The notes: generated by a model from the sequence alone, not told the origin. A stretch of DNA of 64,000 bases from Paragonimus westermani (GCA_008508345.1 QNGE01002648.1:18034-82033), one strand, 5' to 3'. Counted from the stretch's first letter, positions 10,573 through 25,500 are shown. A program made the numbers and translations.

Positions 10573-13500
10573 GTATTTTATCCTAATTTTTGCGCGTTTA
10601 TTTTGCCTCTACGGAAACAGGATCAGGCAAGCTGGAATTGAGACAGGTGACATTCTCATCCTCGTCCTTCCTGGCAACCGTGTCTGGAATTCCTGATTTT
10701 CTGCTCTCCTTATGGTCAGTTGCACAGTCATTGTAAAGTTAACGCTTACAATCAATTTTTTAGGGATTTCAAACAAGGACTGCTTCTCTGTCAGGCTCGC
10801 CTAAACGGATCCCTACTGAACACAATCAGTTTTTGTCCGACGGATTGGCGGTGGATTGTGGCCACTGACAACCGGTGTCTGCATGTATGGCGCGTGGAAA
10901 CATGTGATCAGATCACTCTGTTACGTTGCACGTATGTTATTTTGTTCATCACGGTGCCACGTTTCTGTTTCCAGGTCTATGGTCTTACCCATTCAGTCGG
11001 TACCATTAGGCTTTTACAAAGAACAAACATTGGAACGAGATTTGTTCTCAGATCATGAGAAGAGTACAACTAGGTTTGATCCAGTCTTACCAGAGAGTGC
11101 AATCACAGGTATTTTGTTATCGAAACAGGTCTACTCACCCAATTTGTTTGGTTTGAGGTATCGGAACTGATAGACGGCTGGAATTTTTGGATTACCTCGA
11201 TGAAACGGATCGAGTCATTTGTGTCTCACAAACCTGGTCAAACACAGAATTACTTCTCATTGGTTGCAAATACGGTGAACTCCTTCTGGTTTGTTGTACT
11301 GAATAATGAACTACTGAGGATAACCTTAGTTTGACCCGAGTTCGATAGTGATAAAAGTGCTTCTGAATCCTCTGTCCTATCAAGGTTGTGCAAAAGGTTT
11401 GTTCCTTACTAATAGCTGAATGAAGTTTCTTTTATAGACTCGACAGATCGAATGCTGGATGAAGTTAGGAGTGCAATGTCCAGTTCCTATAGTTCCGTAC
11501 CAAAACCAAACAGTTCCACAACGAGCGGTCATGAGAACACAGAATCTTTGGCCATTCCATTTGGGTGTTTTGGTTTTCTACTGTACACCAAACATGGTTT
11601 ATTCTGTGCTGGCCGTGATGGCGTTTTGCGGTTAATTAAACTGGGGAATTCTAAGCCGAACGTTCCCATTCCTGTTAAAAACTCAGAACTTGTTACATCG
11701 CACGGTCTACCTCCAAGTGCAAATACTCAGCTTCTTCGGGTCTCAGTCGAATCCTGCAGAAAATTGTTCACCTGCATAAATCCGTTCCACATTGGTGATG
11801 GGCCGGGCGTGCTAAGGATTACTGGAATGGCTGTTTCGCCTTCCTATGGACGTCTGACATTATGTTCGCGAGCCGGACAATTGATTGGTTTGAACATTGC
11901 TGACAACATGGGCTTGTTGGAACCATCCGTCTTACCTGAGAAACAACTGACCACAAGCGGTGATTCGTACGTTGGATTGGGGCTACTTGGTCCCGAGAAA
12001 AAAACTGTTTGTGCGGTATGTCACTTCATTGAGACCGCCTTACGTTACGTACCTACATGATATTTTGAAAATTTTTAACTGTAAGGATTTACAATCTTAC
12101 ACGAATCGACCGTGGTATTTAATGCGCGACGTGGTTGTAATAATGTGTCACTGCTTGGAAGACGTCTGTCTGATCGGTCACGTGGTCGGCTACCAGCAGA
12201 CACTTGATGCTCCGAGTGCATTGCCCAATGGAGGTAAATTAGGTTACACCGTAGGCTAAGTCTTAGATCTTGCTGAACATTTATTACTCCATTCTAATGT
12301 CATGGTACCGGTAAGTTCAGTCAAAGTAATCACCACAACACTTGTATGAGAACCTGTAGACACAGCTTGAAGTGGGAGTTTTTGGTAACTGGGTCCAGCT
12401 CAGAAGGACCGTGTGCAATGTAATCACACGGCATACATCAGACACCATAATAGCATAACGTTTATCTTTAATTCGCTACCTCCAGCCATCTCTGCCTTTC
12501 CGAATCGAACGCTTCTGATGCCTTTAGTATTTAGCAAGATTGTTATGGTGCTCAATAAACCCCACTAGATAACTGTTGAGGATCAGTGTCTTATGGACAA
12601 GCCCCGTTATTCATACTTGGTTTAGCACGAGATTGCCTTGGTTAACAGGCGGTTACAATCTTCCTAGTATAGGAGATCGTAATCTGAAAAACCTCAATGT
12701 TTTGTTGCATTTCACAAAAAGGGAAATCTGATGAATGAAGACTTCACCTGGCACTACGGAGTTCACTACTTTGTCAAACATGAAGTTGGTTTTCTGAGCC
12801 TTAAATGTCACGCCAAGGTTCTGGTAATGATGTACAGGTTGGGCTAATCAGCTAAATTCGAGAGAAATCCTGCCGGGGCAGTCGATCCCCTGAATCATTT
12901 GGTGGATTCCATATGAGACAGTGGGACGGGTGGGTGACAGAGTCCAAATGTGAAATTTCCGAGCTCCCGGTGTGGCTTCGTAGCTCAGCTGGTAGAGCGC
13001 TTGCCGCGTTGAGGCATGCTGTGTCTGTCGCTGGTTCGAATCCAGCCGAAGCCCTGACTTTTCACAGTTGGGTCTCATCTAAATTCATAAATCTGCCATA
13101 CTACTTGTTAGTAATATAAATTCGGGCGGTTGGACTTTTCACGCATTTAGGAAACCATATTTCAAATGGCTGGGGCTTAGGTATTGATACTGAAGTTCAA
13201 TTTGCTAAAAACTGGACCGTATTTTTTAACTTGGGATAATATTAGCGTTGAAAGTATGTCTCATATAAATTCAAGGATGGAGTTTATGTGATCGTAGCTG
13301 GGGTGGTCTTGTTTGTACATGTGAATGAGGACTGTCGGAAGTTAACGGTATTCCCAGTATGATTATTCGTCCTCAAACAAGACTTTTTCTTCTTATGCCA
13401 CTGTGACGGTTAACAATCACAGTTCATTGCTGACTTGGTAGTACTGATGAGGTTGAAAACTGACAAGATTTACATGATTATTACATTGCCTACTCCAGGT

Positions 13501-16500
13501 GATCCGGAGGTTTTTAAAACGATTTTTCCTACGGCACTCAAAGACGCTAAATATATTTCTTTGTTCTTACTGGAACAAACTTAAATGGGTTAAGCCTTAG
13601 AGAATCAGCGAACGATGGAATGTGTCCATTTTTTCCACAGCTTACACATGTTGGTTTCATGCCATTATCTTGAATAACATGTTCTGTGTGAAAGTGTAAT
13701 CTGTTTAGGACACCTCACGAACCAGAAAATGCGATTTCGTTATTCATTTTTGGCAGACTGCGAGAAAAAGTGGAGTCATAAACACATGGGATTGTGAGAC
13801 GGGAGATCTGCTTGGATCGTTGGTCATTGGAGAGCAGGTAAACAGAGTGTACACTCATTCCCCATACAACTAGAAAACGCCATATGCTTCGGTTCTTATG
13901 TTGATGTCTGGTGGCATATTTTCAGTCACAAAATCACAGAGATAGGACATATAAGTTACAGTTAATGACAGAGCTTTCCAACGAATATAGTAGATCGTAC
14001 TTCTAACCGTCCGTAGTTCTCCAATGCTCAGAAACCTTAACGGTTTGATGACAAATAATGTAGTTCATAGGAAAATTTGGCAAAAATATGGAATATCATT
14101 GAAAATTTGAGACAGTTGAAAATCGGTGAAAACTTTGGACATTGTTATCAGTTGTATGATACATTCAACCCCATCCAGAAATACCGTACCGTATACAGAA
14201 GGGAAGACTGATTTTATGCGAGAAATTGTCTCTATGGTTTTCCTCGTTCTCAGTTTCTCATATTTGACTTTCTGATTGCGTTTGGTGCTGCTTAGTAAGC
14301 ATTGTTTTTGATCGTTTTTTTTTTATTTTGTTGATCTCAGACAGTAAGTTGCAATGTTACCAAATCGTATTTAAAAGCGCGTATTAGGTACTTTCTGTTC
14401 ACCTAACTTTCAATAGAGAACTGTGTGTTGATTTGTGATGAAACGATTTATGGGAATCCTCAGATCAGTAGATGACTGCCAGAAAAGTCAGTTATTGACT
14501 GGAGAAAAGATGATATTTTTTCCTCCTAATGACGGTACTATCCTGCATACGAGTACACATTTCTACTTTCTTCCAAGTTGGTGAACAACAACAATTAACT
14601 CTTCCACTCGAAAGCTGCTTGCCACATGTTTGTGCATGGTTCCAACAGTCCTTCGCTGCAAAACTGCAAAACGGGTCAGATATGAAATAAATAATTCAGA
14701 GTACAAAATATAAGTGTCCATAGCATTAAAAGCGGATTACACTTGGTCTGTCCCCGTTCACGTCAACTACGTTGTTTGAGTGCTTTAGGACCAAGTGTGG
14801 AGGACTCTCATGGTGAACTTTAAAACATTTAGCACTACTGTCGGACAGATGTGGCGACACCAGACGACCCCGATGAATAGCTCAGGGAATGGGGCTAATT
14901 ATCATCATGCAACTATCAGCCATTTTGTTTGACTTAAGGAATCATTTGAGTTTGTGAGCGTGATTACAATTTTTATGAGTTTGTGTTGTTCTGGGCATAG
15001 TATTAACCGGCGGAACATTCCGTGGATCAAACGGAGTTGTTTTTTCATCGCTACAACACAACAGTTCGGATACGACGCAGTAAACCCCTTTTGAGCTGAT
15101 TGCAAAATTTGTATCGATTGAATGTTATCTAACACTTTTGCTGTTAGACCGTCAGAGCCGAGTTCCAAACAGTAAAATTTTCAACGGTTCTATCCTCCTG
15201 ACGAACCATTAACAAGTGACACAACTCAGGCAGCCGTTGCACTTTACCTGCCTTAATAAGAGGTAGTTCTCAAATGAGATTTATTGGTACTTATGACAGC
15301 ATACTACCAATCGAAAGGTATCAACCGCTTGTAAAGTGTAGACACACTGATACCAAATGTTTGTGTATAAACATGGCCATTTTTATTATTTAACCACCTT
15401 GTCTCCTTATTCTTCTCAGCTGTTGCTTAACTTTCGTTTTTTCCTCGTTTGCATGTCAGTTAACCATAAATTTCAACGAGTAATGTATTTCTGTCTTCGG
15501 TGGTAATGATAATGTCAAATCGTTCAGGTTTCTGATATGGTTAGAGGTGATGGAGCGAAATTCACACAGGAAGTGAACTGGATACGTCATCTTTTTTATA
15601 CGTATTTTGCATATAGATGCTACCGGGGTAGAGCATTTTCAACTGGATAACCATAAAACTTCCGTGTACGGTTTCACTGTAAGTGCTACAGTAGACGTTG
15701 TCAAATTGTAGCCAACAGTCTTTCAGTAGAGTAAGACCCTCAATGCCCAGTTCGCACGTTTCCACGATACGCGCACGCTCACGAATAGAAACTAGAATTT
15801 CCGCCCACAAAACGACGAGATCGTCTTTCAAATCACCTAAATATGCCTGTCCAATTCTCTTTGTTTGAGTGACGTCTTTCTTGGCGGATTATCGCTTAAA
15901 ATTTCTGCCCTTTTGGCTAATTTTGCCAAGTGCTGATTCGTCCATTCTCTCGCATTGTCCACGATCAGTACGCCTTGGGCCTTGGCCACATTCTACAAAC
16001 AAGTTAAGCTATCGTTTGAATTGCGTCTCCAACCTGGTCGCCCATTACAGAATTGCCAACAGTTTCAACCACTGAGACTGACTCACTGCCTGTTATCTGT
16101 TTCCGAATTTTAGAGCTTGTGGCTATGCAACTCACTTTTCAATGCAGCCGAATAGCCACGGTTAAATTGCTGTTGAATGAGAGTGGTAAATGCAACCAAG
16201 TCTCAGCACTGTTAATAGCTTCAGATACATAAGTTGATGTAAACACACGAAACACATCAAACCGTTAAATCCTCTTGAAATATCTCTGATGAAATTCGAC
16301 TAGAGAGGAAAACTTTTCAAAACTCACCGTCGGTTCAAACCAAAGTGAACTAAAAGTTGTTTATTAATTTCACTAAAAACTGCTTCTTAGGTACCGGGAA
16401 ACTAAACCATTCTCGGTCATTAACACAAACCGGTTGGACAACTTTTTCACTGTTTGAAAGCAGTACTTTTTATTGGCCGCGTTGAAATACATGTCAATTT

Positions 16501-19500
16501 CTACTCTGTCAGAACACTTCTGTGGTGCAGATTTCAATGTGCCACATTGAACAATTCGTCAGCCCATATTGAACGATAATGAGTTGCTGTTAGGTTAATC
16601 CGTCTTCAGATCGCTGTAGCCGTTTTGTGACTATTCAGTTCAGTTCTTCAGCGACCAAGAGCAACTCGTATAGCCCGGGCACAAAGAACATATTACGGAC
16701 GAGAAAATATTTAAAAATCGACTCACCATTAGTATATATTCCTTACACCATATGGAACAGGATTCAGTACAGGTTCTTTTTAAAAATATCTAACTCACAA
16801 TTGGTACGACAGTGTGCAACTGTGCGCTCAAGTGCACAACAACGTACTGAGGGCTCAGCTGGTCATACGTGAATTTCAGGATACCTGATGCCTCTGAGAT
16901 CAGCTGAGTCAAATAGTGGGCAATGTTTTGATTGCGGACGTGCCTCAAAAATTCAAATCTATAGCATTCGTCTTGATTACTTGCCCTAGGCAAATGTGAA
17001 ATGATTAGCGAGTGAAAATAAAAAGTCCATATCTTAAATGCTTCCGGCTGTTTATTAGGAACGCGATTTTTCAGGAATGATCTCAACAGAAGGGTATTTC
17101 ATGGCACTTGACTGCTTCGTCAATGCAAACAGGATTCAAGATAAGCTTCTTCTACTCCAGCACTGGAATGAAATTCACTGACTTACACGTTTTCTACTGC
17201 GTTGCAATCCTGGGTACATTGGTTGTTTCATTCAGCCGATCAGTTATTGCTCACAAAACTCCAAACAGCAGTCTAAGGGTCTACGGTAGACAGAAATAAC
17301 TTTCATAAGTTTGCCAATTATTCATATAGTTGCCCACTGATCGTCACAAATTTAGCCTGTGTTGACGATTGTTATTAGTTATGCTGATTCATACGTCTCC
17401 TGATTCTGCTTTATGTTTTTTCCCATCGTTGAAGGCATCGCTGGTGCGGTATTTTATGTCGTAAGACTGATGCTGTGGAAGTTGCAATCAGCGGAACTAC
17501 TCACCAGGTTTGGTCGATTAGACAAATACCTGTAAACGACTGGATGCGTACAGATAGGTGAACAAACTTTGAAATTTGATTCTGATTACCAAATAGGCAG
17601 CGGTGACAAGATCCTCCCGGACAGAGACGTCTGTATAAATCGATCTGACAGACGGACTTCTTCTCGACAGCCAAGGTTTCGAATTTAAGGTTTGCTCTCT
17701 TAAAATTAGGGAAATCACAGCTTTTCGCAAAAATCGGAGTTTAGGAACTTCAAGCTAGTTTTTAGTTACAAGTTATCAGTAGTCTTCAGCCAACAGAGCT
17801 GGTACCTCCCAAGGATGACACTTTTTTGTTGAATGCCACAGTGGATAGTTCAGTTGGAATAAGCTTGCTGCTAGTCCGACAAGGAACAGCTTTTTGCAGC
17901 AACGAACAAGAACAGTCGAAAACAATCTGTTAGTACATTTTAATTTGATTCGGAACAACACACGCTATGTCTATTCCAATGATGAGTATTTTTTTGCTTT
18001 TAATTTTGAATGAGCGTTTTTTTCAGTTTTCAAATAGCCCTGGTGAATTTCCGTAACAACGCACTATTACCAGTAGATACTGTTACTTTAGAAGTCACAA
18101 CAGAGTGTGAGGGTGGGCTGGAAGCCAGACATCCTACCAGTTAGATACTATGGTCTCTAAGGTTTAACTCGTTCCGCTTGCCACCGACTACAAAGTCAAA
18201 ACTCGGAATCAAAGCAATTCTAAACTCTGGGATTAAAGAACACATTTTAAATCAGAATGGTTTTTAGCGGTGCTGACATGGTAAATTCTTAACAGTGTTG
18301 TATTAAATCAGTGTATTCTGTTTTAATTAGCCACACCTGATGGACTGGATACAGTCCACCTCTCGTCCGGTTTTTATCGGTCAAAGCCTCGCCACCCAGA
18401 AATTTAATTGTTTTTCCGATGCTAATTTTCGAACCAACACTCTACCACAGTGATAGGTGATAGGTTTAGTGGTGCGATCATTTCAACATCCAGTGAACTA
18501 TCTGATCGCGACGATGAGGTGCAGGCAGAGCTCAAGGTGGATGACATGAGACACTGGACGAATCAGCACTCAGCGAAATCAGCCAAAAGAGCAGAAGTTT
18601 TAAGCGATAATCCGCCAAGAAAGGCGTCAGTCAAACAGAGAGAATTGAACATGCATGTTTAGGTGATTTGAAAGACGATCTCGTCGTTTTGTGGACGGAA
18701 ATTCTAGTTCCTAATCGTGAGCGTGCGCGCATCGTGGACGTGTGTGAACTGGGCAATGCGAACACTTTTATTGATATAAAATGGGCTATGAAGTGACTCA
18801 CTTCCTTGTTGTTTAGACTAGTATATTAGAACTGTTCTTCCTTACATTCGAACCGCCGATAGAGTGTGTATCGTTTGAGACATGTACAGACGATCACGTC
18901 TAGTTCTACTCACATGTTGTTACCAAAATACTCAAAGGGAGTGAGACAGGTATAGAACTCATTAGATAAAAAGCTGCAATTCTGCCAACTTTTGTACTAC
19001 GGAGTACTTAAAATTGAAATCAGTTCTGTCAGTTGTCAATCGTAGTGCCCATGGTTATGATGGGTCGTGTACACCGTCAACCATGACACCATTTTATTCG
19101 TCATCCCATCATTAGTTGCTTGAGCACATTCTGCTAATTGGATGATTATTTGATCAAGGTTTTGCGGTCACAAAGGTCAGATTTTGCAGGATTATCAATA
19201 ACTAAAGATTTTTAATTTTTTACTGTGGTACAACTGATCGTATTTTCATTTGGGCTTGGAGAATAGGTATGGTACACAGCTAGTCAGCTGACGGCTGACC
19301 CTGCTTGTATGGTTAGCTATTAACAGTTTTTGCTGATAAAACGAAATTCAGTGATTAAACTTTTTCTCAGTCTATCTCTGTCTGATAAATCCCATGGGCG
19401 AACAATGTAGTGAATTAGGTCAGCTTTAATAATCAGCTTGTCAAATTTTAGCTGTTTTCATAAGAAACAGTTAGATTTCTTTTTGTCTGCAAGGTGGACA

Positions 19501-22500
19501 ATGATGACCTAGCATGTAGAAACGAAGTCGTCTACCAGCAGCATGACCATTGTAAGTCGAGTTCGTCTCCTAGATTGGGAAACTCGCCATTCACATGGTC
19601 GGTGATCGGAGAAGTTGAGTGAGATGGTGGCTAACCGAGCTGAATGGCGTGAATGCTATTGTCGTTTGGCCGAGTTGTCTGTGGAGTGAGTGCACTCAGT
19701 GACGTGGGAGCAGTGGAAGCCTCGAGGAAGCTGTCCTGATGATGGCGCCTTACTTTCATTCACAGCTCGATTATCTGCTTGCGAGATGTAAGCGCCTTGA
19801 TGTTAAACGCTTGAATATGAGTGTAGCTGTTTTGAGCAGTAGGGTCCCTCCCCTTCTTTTTTCTCCCCTCTTCCTGTACAGGATTTGCTTTTTTAATCAC
19901 GGTTCTGTGACAGTTAGGGATCAGTGAAAACCACCGATGTATTTCCGTCCAGTATATTGGTGATGATGATGTTGATGGTAAAAATGACGACGACGACGAT
20001 GTTGATGAGGATGTTGAGTTTTTTTGGCTAACCGGCATTTATTTTACCATACTACACATTAATTATAACAGTGCATACAAGGAAACACTGTGTTATGGCG
20101 ACTTAGTGTTTACAAGCTGTTCGAATGAAAAGTCCTGTTCACCATTTTATCTTCCGGTATTTCCTATACGATCTTCCGTCTTATTGACTGCAGTGCTGTT
20201 CTCTGGCCGCTTCGCCACTTATTCCTGTAGTGGCCGTAGGAGTGCAGTCGGGTGTTTTGCTGATTATCGATTGTTCCAGTCCGACCAGATTACGTGTTGT
20301 GCAAAGCATACGCCTTCATCGCAATCCGCTAACGCATATTGGGTAAGGGTTATAATTTCTCATACTCTTTGATACTATATATCTGTATAAATGAGGTACA
20401 CCTCAAAGCAAACACTGTTTTTAGATGATTACACGTTCATCTATGTAAAACTTACGGTGCTGTACTGTAAACCCTGACCGGTTTCAAATGCTAGGAGAGG
20501 AGAATAATGCCTTTTCTGAGATAGTTTGCAGCAACTGTTTAAATCCTGTTTTACGAAAACGGATCACTGTAAACAAAAAATGAGACTGATCCTTGGCTCA
20601 GCAACGTACCTTTTACTTCAAATTAATCCCGGTTCTTCCAACCACACATCATTCACTCTCGTATAGGCGGTACCCCAATGTTAGAACTATTCTGAGTGAG
20701 CTTATGTGAATAATACTTAATTGTGCAACCTCGTATCTCTAAAGTGAGTGGTGGGTGACAATGTGCTTTAAAATGAGGAACAGTTAAGATGCTAGTGTAC
20801 ATTGCTTTGTTGACTGTTTACTTACATAGATACTGAGGTGAAATTGAACCACAACGGACCGAAACATTTGAACATACATAGTATTACGTGACAGAATGGT
20901 GAAGCAAACCAGTTGTGCACTTAGCGGAAAGCACTGAGCGGGCACCTTGCGCAATAGTGGAAGCAAACGCTGTGGCTTTAAGACTAAAGTGTGACTCGTA
21001 CCATATAGCCGTGCAATGTCCCACTTAATTAAGAACTATTCAACGTTGCCCAGTATGACAGTTAACGATCGAAACTTAAATAGTCAAATGGTTACGAATT
21101 GTGAAACGATGTGCTACAGTTCAGAATACTAGAAATACGTGAACCGACAGGGCTACACATCACAGGTGAAAAGGCTGGCCTGACAGGTGGGCACCAAATT
21201 GCTGTTTGCGAAGAGAAACAATGTAATATATGCGACATAACTGATACGTCCACATGCATGCCTGGAATCAACAAAATTGCAGATATCGATCAAGAACTAG
21301 TTCAACTTGAACTGTGTGTTAAATACGACGAGTAAAAAACTGAGTCGGTTCGACCAATCAGGGGAGTAGTATTCAACTCAATACTACTTACTATGATGTT
21401 AATCAGTAAGATTTATGCCTAGTTTCATGAAAAAATTGATGAGCCATCCTTTAAGGCAGGAACATATTGGAAGTTGTAAGAGTCAAATACACTGAAGACG
21501 TTTGCAGAGACTATGTTCTAGTCAACATACACCAGTTGTAGCAACTTTGATCGATGTGCACAATGACGACTGATCTAATGTCACCTTTTTTAAGCTTCGA
21601 AACTAACGGAGAATTGCTGACCACTGCGGCCGATGACGAGTTCAGTATTGTCTTGTCCGGACGTCCGATAAATCAATTCGAGCCTCTAGGCTTTGTAGGT
21701 GAGTTCCGGTGTTTGTTGCGTTATTTTCGAAACTTTTCATTGCTACGCTTAGTGAACTCCGAACAAAATTTGACGAGCAATACACTAATGAGTGTAACAG
21801 ATGTAACCATCCCGCTCATTGATTTGGTATCGATTAGCTGACCTTATAAGTCATTCCTTCCTATCGCTCCGTTTTATTGCTTCAATAGTTGATTACTAAT
21901 TCTTAACAAAGCTATCTTACCAACGATTAACTAGACTACTTTATCTAACTTTCCCCTAGTCTAAGAGAACGGGGAACTAATTTCTTTATGGGAGGGTGAT
22001 GCTCTGATTAAAGCAGCATTCTGCAATAAAAATGAAGGATTAAACCTAATAAAACATAATCAAGGATGCGACGTAACAAAAACTCAACTGGTTCGAAGAG
22101 TTCGCAAACATTTCAGTGCGGGTGGGTTGTGAGGTGCTAATATTCTAACTACCAACACTTAATCACGTGGTCAACTAATCATGTTAACAATTGCGTTTGC
22201 AGCGCCTAATCATGCGATACCTTGGCAGTCACAAATTTAGTCTCGCCGCATTCACTAGCCTCCATAAACAACTTGAGAAATATTAGGTTCAGAAATAAGG
22301 CGAAGTTACAAAAGAGGTGTTTGCATCAGTTAAAATATGTGGACTTTCAACCACTTAAATGAATTGATTTTCGACTCTAGAACCAGCGTTGGGTCATTTT
22401 CTCCTCGATTTCTGTCCCACTTTTGTTTCTAAACGTGTTACTCTGAGGATCTGTTCGTACAACGTACAAAGTCAGAACGATTGATCTGTAATATGATCAC

Positions 22501-25500
22501 ACTGCCTGTCCTGTGCTGTCCACCACACTCTCACCAACGAACCTTTTATCTATCAATCGTTTTGGCACGTCATCCGAAATGGTGCCCACCAGTTCTGTTT
22601 GCATGTGGGTGACGTGCATGGCTAGTCGTTTCGTGAATAGTCGTTTATACACCGATTGCACTGCGCTCTAATGTGGACTAGCGAATCTGTCCAGTTGTGT
22701 AAGTGACCACACAGTTCCCACTCGTGTGCACAACCTACAATACCAGCATAACTCTATACAGTTAAACTTTCTATCAGATTATTTCAACGTAACTCGCTTA
22801 ATCCTGTTATAAAAAGATTCGTTGATTTTGTTCTGGCGTTATAATATGTCACTGTTAATCAGTAGTTATTCATCCATTCATTCGGATCGTTCATGAGCGT
22901 AGTCAGAAGACACTGTGGTTCGGGCCATCGCTCAAAACAAAATTGTCGTGGACGCAAAAATTTACCGGAAAAAGTACAAGTTACACTAGAAAAGACTAAG
23001 CAGATGGCACGGAAGTGGTATGTGTACAACCACTATTACTGTGAACAGCGTTTCTGCCCAACGGTGGTCACAAGTGTTCTAAGTGGGCAGACTACATCCA
23101 TCCGATTCAATCGGTAGAACGGTCGGGGCCTTTGTATTTGGTGACCATCTGGTCACCTGAAGATCAAGAAGTTTCAGTCAACTGTGAGGCGTGGCAAACA
23201 CTGTCCGGCGCGTCTAGTTCCCCACCTAATGACTGCAAGCTGCGCGACCTGATTGGTCGGCGGTGGAGTTCGATCGTTCCAAACCGCGAGCTAGCCAATA
23301 CGACAACATTGCTCATACCGTCATCCCACTTGACGTAGACTAACTAGCGGAGACAGTGATCGTCAAATGCAGCAAGCCTGTCGTCAGCTCCGTCGTGACC
23401 GGGCCACGTTACTAAATCGTAGAGAAAAACAGAAGACAAACAAGCATAATGTATATTTATTTTTAAGGATAGCCGGAAGTATTTTCAACCTCATGGACGA
23501 CTCAGGTTGACAAAATCAATGTGTGTCATTGGTATCCTTGCTGATATTCCATCAAAAATACCAGAAGCTGACGAGATAGTGTTCCCCAAGTATGCCCAAC
23601 TGCTCAGTATATCAAACAGAATGCCTCCAATCGGGATCGTGTGTGTTTCCGTCTTGGGGTATCACGCTGCATTTTGAAGGCGCGAAGCGGATCCTACACA
23701 TACTGACGCATAATGCCGTTTTTGGTCAATTTGAATAGGAGGAGGAATTTGACCACCCCTAGAGAACAGAACTAGAAGTGGCAAACATCCAAGACATTTT
23801 CTGTAAGCTGTCACCCTGTTTTCAGGGTAGGCTCACAGTGAACCTAACAGGTGCATTTCCTCGGAACTCTTTGTGAAGAACGTAGTTTCAGGGGACTTTA
23901 CGAACAACCAAAACAAAGGCAACTTTCAAGTCCAAAGACCATGGCCCTCGGCCGCCTGTAACAGTAACGATGGTCCCATACCCGTCACAGAATAAAAAAT
24001 TTATCAATGAACAAGCGATCGGACTTGAATTCTATCCCTTTTACTAACGTCTGGCTTCCCATGGGATTAGTCAGCCGACGTGCTAGGAGGTTAATAAGTA
24101 AGTTAGATGCAACAGACACTACATTGTTGTTTCTGTGGCTATCACATAGAATTCGGGTCACCCTTCTGAAAACACGAGCTAATGTCGACAAGCAGTATCC
24201 ACGATGTACCTCTTTAGTTTCCTGAACCCTCTGAATTCGTTTTGTCGATTCTGATGTCAACCTCGCTCCACCACTCCTGAAGAGAGGAGAATAAAGATAT
24301 AGTCCAGCAGTCTTTCTCCATTTCAATAACTTAAGCTCTGGAGTCACTTCGATTCTGACGGAGGGTCGTCTGGAACGCGAAAGCTGACCATCCGGGATCT
24401 GGTGTCTAGACGGTCCGACTGAGGACAACTGTGCCACAAAATGTTCGGTACATTCTTCACATCGGCTTGATAATTGAGCCATCTTTTCAGGTATATTCTG
24501 ACTGTGCACACCGACAAATGTCTTGTAAATTAACCCGTTTGTTCCACAGAAACTTTTTCGCGACCGAAAAGCATTGTATGCATAATACGGACGTGTGCAT
24601 TGTAGTCCACTTGAATTATACAAAGATTTCATTGAACCTCCAGACATCCGTATGTTCTGCTGTTTAATTTGTGAGGTTTTTAATTCATGCATCTTTTTGG
24701 TGGTACGCAATAGCAGCTTCATTCGAGAATGGACCAGTGAGTTGCAGTATGCTAGATGGTTGTCGTGTGTCGACTAAAAACCCACGTTAACCAGTGGGTG
24801 AGTAGAAGGAGTACAAGGGGTACCAGGTTGTCAAAACTAACCCCAAGAATATCCAAATTTACATCCAACTTTAGGATGGTTTTTGGCATTTTTCAAACTC
24901 GTAAATAAACCAATTTATCATCTGTCACCGCCGAGTTCTGATGAATTCGAGCCGGGTGGGAAGGAACCACGATAGATTCGTCGTTGTACATTGATGGAAG
25001 TTCCCCAGTTGGCACAGGATGACATAGGTCAGTCATAAACGAAAATAATGCGTGTTATATCACTTTTAGAAATCAAACGTTTTCTGCTTATCATTACTGG
25101 TTTTTGTTCTTGTTAAGCTATCACGGGTAAAGTCGTCTCACTCACGCTATTGCGTCATGATACCAACCGTATATTCATACTGGTCACGACCGGAGAAAGC
25201 GTTGAGACTGGAGCCACGGATATCTTCTTCTATGAGGTCCACCATGAGTTGTTATACAGTAAGTTCAGTGTCCATTCACTTATTACATTATGTTGTTAAT
25301 TTCTGAAAGGTTCATACGTGCACAAGTGCATGCCAAATTTACCTTAAAGTAATGGGGAAACGGTCATTCATTTGTGTTACTTGCGAAGGAAAACTTATTT
25401 CTATCCTCTCCTCACTTGTGAATTATTCTTGTCTTGAATGCACACATCGTCCACGATATTATTTTCACGTGGTCTGAGAAGTCAGTGTTCTGTTTTTGGA

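Larger units (their letters stand above)
13838..20193 (+). other. CFAP43 intron G-H
   Basis: This intron of 6,356 bases holds two inverted copies of one coding-like segment (15740-15960 minus, 18539-18760 plus) and repeat A copy 2 at 19512-20018. The stretches 13838-15560, 16080-18440 and 18770-19510 are AT-rich, and I see nothing recognisable in them. Confidence 0.7.

Noticed and set aside
12161..12237. Possible small CFAP43 exon (CAG before 12200, GTAAAT after)
   Set aside because: Exons F and G already join without a gap in the family order, and the stretch does not resemble the protein.
21111..21335. Cysteine-containing open frame of 74 codons
   Set aside because: No family resemblance, and it lies inside an intron where the protein joins without a gap.
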